In this document: positions 63,945 through 64,000 of the stretch, in pieces
How the letters are laid out: the number at the start of each line of letters is the position of its first letter
Position numbering within the stretch: position 1 is the stretch's first letter
Assembly: GCF_011317445.1 (NCBI RefSeq)
Contig: NZ_JAAAPL010000001.1
Location: forward strand, 868,001-932,000
Direction of reading: 5' to 3'
From: Chelativorans multitrophicus
GTDB lineage: Bacteria > Pseudomonadota > Alphaproteobacteria > Rhizobiales > Rhizobiaceae
Length of the DNA stretch: 64,000 nt
Notes under the pieces: generated by a model
What the model was told of the DNA's origin: nothing
The model's database searches: none
What the model saw: only the letters and a program-made list of their open reading frames with translations
Position numbers and translations under genes: made by a program

Positions 63945-64000
63945 TTGGCCAACGTAAAGGAGGACCGAAAGGACGGCCGGAACAACCGAAAAGAGGTCCG
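63945..64000 (+). CDS. Start of a probable TIGR02588 family protein (cut by window edge)
   Basis: A TTG at 63945, nine bases after AAGGGG, opens a frame that runs off the right edge (LANVKEDRKDGRNNRKEVR). Only the charged N-terminus is visible. TIGR02588 genes regularly follow TIGR02587 genes, which is the main reason for the call. Confidence 0.4.
   Translation, partial: MANVKEDRKDGRNNRKEV

Overview
This 64 kb window is GC-rich chromosome from an alphaproteobacterium, most likely Hyphomicrobiales near the Phyllobacteriaceae (Mesorhizobium/Nitratireductor/Aquamicrobium type). The pointers are a split F0 operon with separate b and b' subunits, a heat-shock promoter of the alphaproteobacterial type before dnaK, a BTLCP-type cysteine peptidase, a rhizobial-style pmtA, an infC-rpmI-rplT-pheST block, and a succinoglycan-like exo locus. 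No rRNA, tRNA, CRISPR array, prophage or insertion sequence was seen.

Layout: 1-2040 holds the end of rnhB, nnrU divergent from a TetR regulator with a clear palindromic operator, and a broken Dabb-family remnant. 2041-4661 is the F0 ATP synthase operon (atpI-B-E-F'-F, minus strand). 4.9-15 kb carries a SleB-like wall hydrolase, OsmC, der with its YfgM-like partner, a variant polysaccharide deacetylase, a glycine-zipper lipoprotein, a TerC protein, two small paralogous unknowns, a BTLCP peptidase and the PHB depolymerase phaZ. 15.3-31.1 kb is housekeeping: pyrF, pmtA, dnaJ, dnaK, pheT/pheS with an overlapping kinase-like gene, rplT, rpmI, infC, then an alpha/beta hydrolase, DUF2852 and a YgjP metallopeptidase. 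31.2-36.6 kb is a trpF-trpB-cutA-trpA-accD-folC run.

37.5-54.8 kb is the exopolysaccharide locus. exoL-exoA-exoM-galU(exoN)-exoP run on the minus strand in the Sinorhizobium order but without exoO. exoX stands alone, exoY-exoF-exoQ are on the plus strand, exoT-exoV and exoK are on the minus strand, and a relocated exoO-like gene is followed by an unassigned GT2 gene. No exoH, exoU, exoW or exoZ homologue was recognised, so the product is predicted to be pyruvylated and succinoglycan-like, but with a different side chain and no recognised succinyl transferase. The most interesting signal is regulatory: a TGC-rich motif, GCTGC-N2-TGCAA or close to it, occurs before exoL (twice, as an inverted pair), between exoX and exoY, before exoK and before phaZ. 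This suggests one regulator, possibly PhaR/AniA, couples PHB storage to exopolysaccharide synthesis.

54.8-64 kb holds a Nudix hydrolase, a DUF900 lipoprotein hydrolase and a four-gene periplasmic cassette: imelysin, di-heme oxidoreductase, imelysin-like, DUF1513. After it come a RES/Xre toxin-antitoxin pair with two palindromes in its promoter region, and a TIGR02587 membrane protein followed by the start of its probable TIGR02588 partner.
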